Source of the DNA: an uncultured Hippea sp.
Lineage (GTDB): Bacteria; Campylobacterota_A; Desulfurellia; JAADFJ01
DNA length: 32,447 nucleotides
Direction of reading: 5' to 3'
Assembly (NCBI GenBank): GCA_913009315.1
Contig: CAJVZA010000015.1
Location: 1-32,447, forward strand
Below, in pieces: positions 29,707-32,447 of this stretch. The notes under the pieces were generated by a model. That model worked only from the letters and a program-made list of their open reading frames with translations. It was not told the origin of the DNA and searched no databases. The translations under genes were made by a program, and so were the position numbers. The first letter of the stretch is position 1; each line of letters opens with the position of its first letter.

Positions 29707-32280
29707 ATGTTTACTACAACGATGTCGGTTTACGGCAATACCGGTCTTATGAAAGAGGTGCTGCTGTTTATCCAAACGATAACAGGCAATGCGGAATATA
29801 GATCATTAATCACCGTTTTTCTAACTATTGGTCTTGGAATTGCTGTTTTTATAGGTTCTATGAATCTTAAAATATCGCACAAGGAGACTGTTGTTCATTT
29901 TCTTGTTACAGCCAGCTTGATATACGGATTATATGTTCCTAAGGTAACGGTAATTCTTAATAATGAAATGGCCGGGGCAATTGAAAGCACCACATCGTAC
30001 CAGATACCATTGGGAATAGCGTATGCCATGCATTTCGGAAGCGAGATACAGAAAGGTTTGGTAAATATAGTCAATCTCGGTACCAGCCTAACTCCGGCAG
30101 AGGAATACGGTTCAACCTCCTACTCCTGGGCACCGACCAGCCTTACAGCTATGGCCGGTGTAGGTTTGAAGAAATCGGATCCTTATCTCTATGAAACCGT
30201 TAATGACTTCTTTGCAGAATGTGTTATGACCGGTGTTCTGCTGCATAAAATAGATGTCCGCAATCTTATGTCATCGCAGGATCTGCTCACCTTTATCGAT
30301 CCGTCAAACTATAATCTGCCTCCTGCCTGGACCAGCATCATTTATACCTCAGGAGGCAGTATATCCTCAGCCTGCCAGGCCTCCTATAATTATATTCATA
30401 CAAAGCTGCTGGCCGCTCAGACAACAACATTCCCCATGCAATTCTCAGATATTATGGCGGCAAGAACAAATGATAGATTGGGCAGCGCAACAGCTACTAC
30501 ATATCTCGGCCAGGTGGGAACCGCTATTATACAATCCTCGCTCACCGGAGAGCAGATGTTAATGCAGGCGGTGATGACACGAAGCTTCAATAACGGTATA
30601 AGGGATTTTGCCATTACATACAATACAGACCCTAATTTCCTTGCATATACTACGACAAACGCCTTAGATAAAAGCGTTCATGCAATGGATACATCATCAT
30701 ACCTTGCAAAAGAGTTTCTGCCCTGGCTGCATGTTCTGGTAGAAGCGCTTATCTATGCAACTATGCCGCTTGCATTCTTTGTAATGTTTATACCAGGTTT
30801 GACTAAAAAGATTATATACACATACGTCACTCTTATCCTCTGGATCTCGTTCTGGGGACCGATGATAGACATCATCAATGATCTTGTTAATGTGCATGCC
30901 GCAAGCACTATGACCGTATATGGAGGTGTTTTAACGTTAAATACATTTCCTCATATCGTAACAGAGGCATCTGCGCTTCAGGCAATGGCAGGTTCACTGT
31001 TATGGGCAGTTCCTATTCTGGCATTCAGTATGGCATCATTATCAACCTTCGGATTTGTTTCTGTGGCAACAGGAGTCGGCGGAACACTTCATTCTGCCGG
31101 CATGGGAGCAGGCGGGGCAATAGGCGGAATAGAAGGCCAGCATGCATTAGGCGGAGTGGGCAGCGGGTTGAACCAAAGTGCAATTGATCAGGGAGTTACC
31201 CCTGAGAAGATAATAGAGGGTGATGATGTCAGAGGATGGGAGATGTACGGTACCAATGATGCGGTTTACAATAGGGGCAGGCGTATTGTCAGAAAGGGAG
31301 CTGCCGGAAACGCTCTGGGACAAGTCGACAAGGGGGTAGGAACAGCTGGTGCTATTAATCAATTCGGCAACAGTGCGGTAACGCATGCCTCTGAGATTTC
31401 TATGGCAGGAAACGTTGGAGGTGCAAACGCATACGGTTACGGATCAACAGGTATGAATTCTGCTGCAAGTACGTCTAACATCGGTGCGCAGAAAACTATC
31501 GGAGATGCAAGCGGTTTGCGGAATATAGCACAAACACTGCAAAGAATGGGAATCGGAGACGGAACAGTAAAAACATTGGCAGAAATGCAGACTATAAGCG
31601 GAGGTATGGGGAAAAAATTTGCATATACAGATAAAAATGGTGCTGTAATACAGGGAGCACTGATTGGTGCAGGCAAAGGCGAAAAAATATTAACTTCAAC
31701 CTTTGCAGTTAATAAAAACAACCGGCAGGAAGTACTTGATCAATTGAACAAAGCAGAATTGAAAGATCCGGCAAATATGGTTAAGGATATGGCATCAAAA
31801 GGACAATACGGGATGATGACCGAAGAAACGGTAATCGATAAAGATGGTAAAAAACATCTTGCGTACGCCGGATATAAGGCAGGCGGAACAGCCACCTATC
31901 AGAGCAACAGTTATAGTCAAACCGGCAGGAAAGTTACTTCAGGGCTGGATATGAAAACCGGCAATCAGGTAGTGGCAACAGTTAGTCCGAACGGCAAAGA
32001 CTTCGGCACGAATTATGGTGTTACGACAAAAGCGATGCACGATATAGGTATCAACAATCAGAATGACATAAAAGGCGGTAAGCTTGTTCAGGATGGCGGT
32101 GAAATAATATTTACGGGCATTTTAAGCAAGCAAGGCGTAAAAAGTATGCTCGAAAACAGAACATTAAGAGGATATTCGGCCGCTGTTGCAAAAAAGGCTA
32201 TAGCTTCCGAAGATTTCTCAGGCTTCAAAGTCAACATGCTGGGCAGCACGTCGGGAGGAAGACCTGTTGCTGTGGCTTTG
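29707..32280 (+). CDS. traG: Conjugal transfer mating-pair stabilisation protein TraG, 3' truncated
   Basis: 858 genuine codons from ATG 29707, one base after traH. The N-terminal ~470 residues match the TraG_N region, with membrane segments near 35-55, 65-80, 350-370, 375-395 and 435-460, and the typical LVEALIYATMPLAFFVMFIP and LILWISFWGPMIDIINDLVN. The rest is a Gly/Ala/Asn-rich periplasmic part. In F, TraG has an N-terminal role in pilus assembly and a C-terminal role in mating-pair stabilisation and entry exclusion. True sequence stops at 32280, where adapter begins. The final residues in frame after that (starting RSEERRVGKE) are adapter translation. Confidence 0.9.
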
Positions 32281-32447
32281 AGATCGGAAGAGCGTCGTGT
32301 AGGGAAAGAGTGTAGATCTCGGTGGTCGCCGTAGCATTAAAAAAAAAAATATATTTCTTCTTCTCTCTTTTTAACTTTCTCGCCATCCATCCATTCTTGT
32401 CCCTAGAAGTCCTTTCATCTAGCATTCTCTGGAAGCACTCATTACTT
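32281..32447. other. Illumina adapter read-through and low-quality tail (artefact)
   Basis: AGATCGGAAGAGCGTCGTGT at 32281 begins a TruSeq universal adapter in reverse complement that continues to about 32338 with about one mismatch, then a run of A and a pyrimidine-rich low-complexity tail. The translated phrases SEERRVGKECRSRWSP and YTLSLHDALPIS are well-known adapter peptides. Nothing here is genomic. Confidence 0.97.

Larger units (their letters stand above)
3717..32280 (+). mobile_element. Integrated conjugative element (left part; extends beyond window)
   Basis: The segment begins at the split tRNA-Arg and carries a tyrosine integrase, a ParM-type partition pair, a TraT exclusion lipoprotein, a coupling-protein/HD fusion, an F-type pilin, TrbC, TraF, TraH and TraG. 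These are the parts of an ICE. TraL, E, K, B, V, C, U and N homologues are not seen and are presumably past the right edge or too diverged to recognise. A plasmid integrated at a tRNA gene is an equivalent description. Confidence 0.7.

Noticed and set aside
32231-32425. Minus-strand 64-codon frame at the contig end
   Set aside because: It contains the adapter peptide YTLSLHDALPIS; sequencing artefact.

Overview
The window looks like one metagenomic or draft contig from a low-GC Gram-negative bacterium. It carries outer-membrane-type lipoproteins, a TraT homologue, periplasmic Dsb-like proteins and an F-type type IV secretion system. No gene fixes the species. The contig begins inside a transposase remnant. 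It ends in Illumina adapter sequence from about 32281, so the last 167 bases are not genomic.

Region 1 (1-3671) is probably flanking chromosome and is rich in insertion-sequence (IS) debris. It holds an IS1182-like transposase tail, an HNH nuclease gene with a 1-nt frameshift at its start, a putative PD-(D/E)XK restriction-type nuclease, an IS5-family transposase with an internal deletion, and a further transposase tail. The boundary is the 3' part of a tRNA-Arg(CCU) gene (3672-3716), cut in the anticodon loop, next to tandem 11-bp repeats and a complete tyrosine integrase (3865-5019). This reads as one end of an integrated conjugative element (ICE) that extends rightward past the window.

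Region 2 (5.0-10.9 kb) carries a ParM-like actin with a small ribbon-helix-helix partner, then a tightly overlapping run of envelope genes: a monohaem cytochrome c lipoprotein, a novel lipoprotein, a Sel1-repeat lipoprotein, a small protein and the TraT surface-exclusion lipoprotein. After it comes an accessory patch with a DUF1828 protein and a Panacea-type toxin-antitoxin pair.

Region 3 (10.9-14.3 kb, minus strand) is a compact operon: a small basic protein, a deleted IscB element that keeps its omega RNA, a YdjM-like membrane hydrolase, two small proteins, a Cro-like regulator, a lytic transglycosylase and an HExxH membrane protein. Region 4 (14.3-15.75 kb) is mostly non-coding. It has a GTTCAC/GTGAAC palindrome, a ~100-bp direct repeat, five hairpin units ending in G-tracts and a large inverted repeat, and is a plausible oriT or regulatory region.

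Region 5 (15.75-20.3 kb, minus) encodes a 1336-residue protein that joins a VirD4/TraD coupling ATPase to an HD-hydrolase domain, possibly MobH-like. Region 6 (20.3-32.28 kb, plus) starts with an S1/KH-like (NusA-like) protein. It continues with an F-type transfer operon: pilin, DsbC-like protein, two secreted proteins, TrbC, TraF, a second thioredoxin-like protein, TraH and truncated TraG. A full-length IscB element with its omega RNA sits inside this operon and appears to split a small membrane-protein gene, which it restores as a fusion. A shared 36-bp promoter/operator-like motif precedes the Region 3 operon, the coupling-protein gene and the pilin operon, and suggests joint control of the transfer genes.
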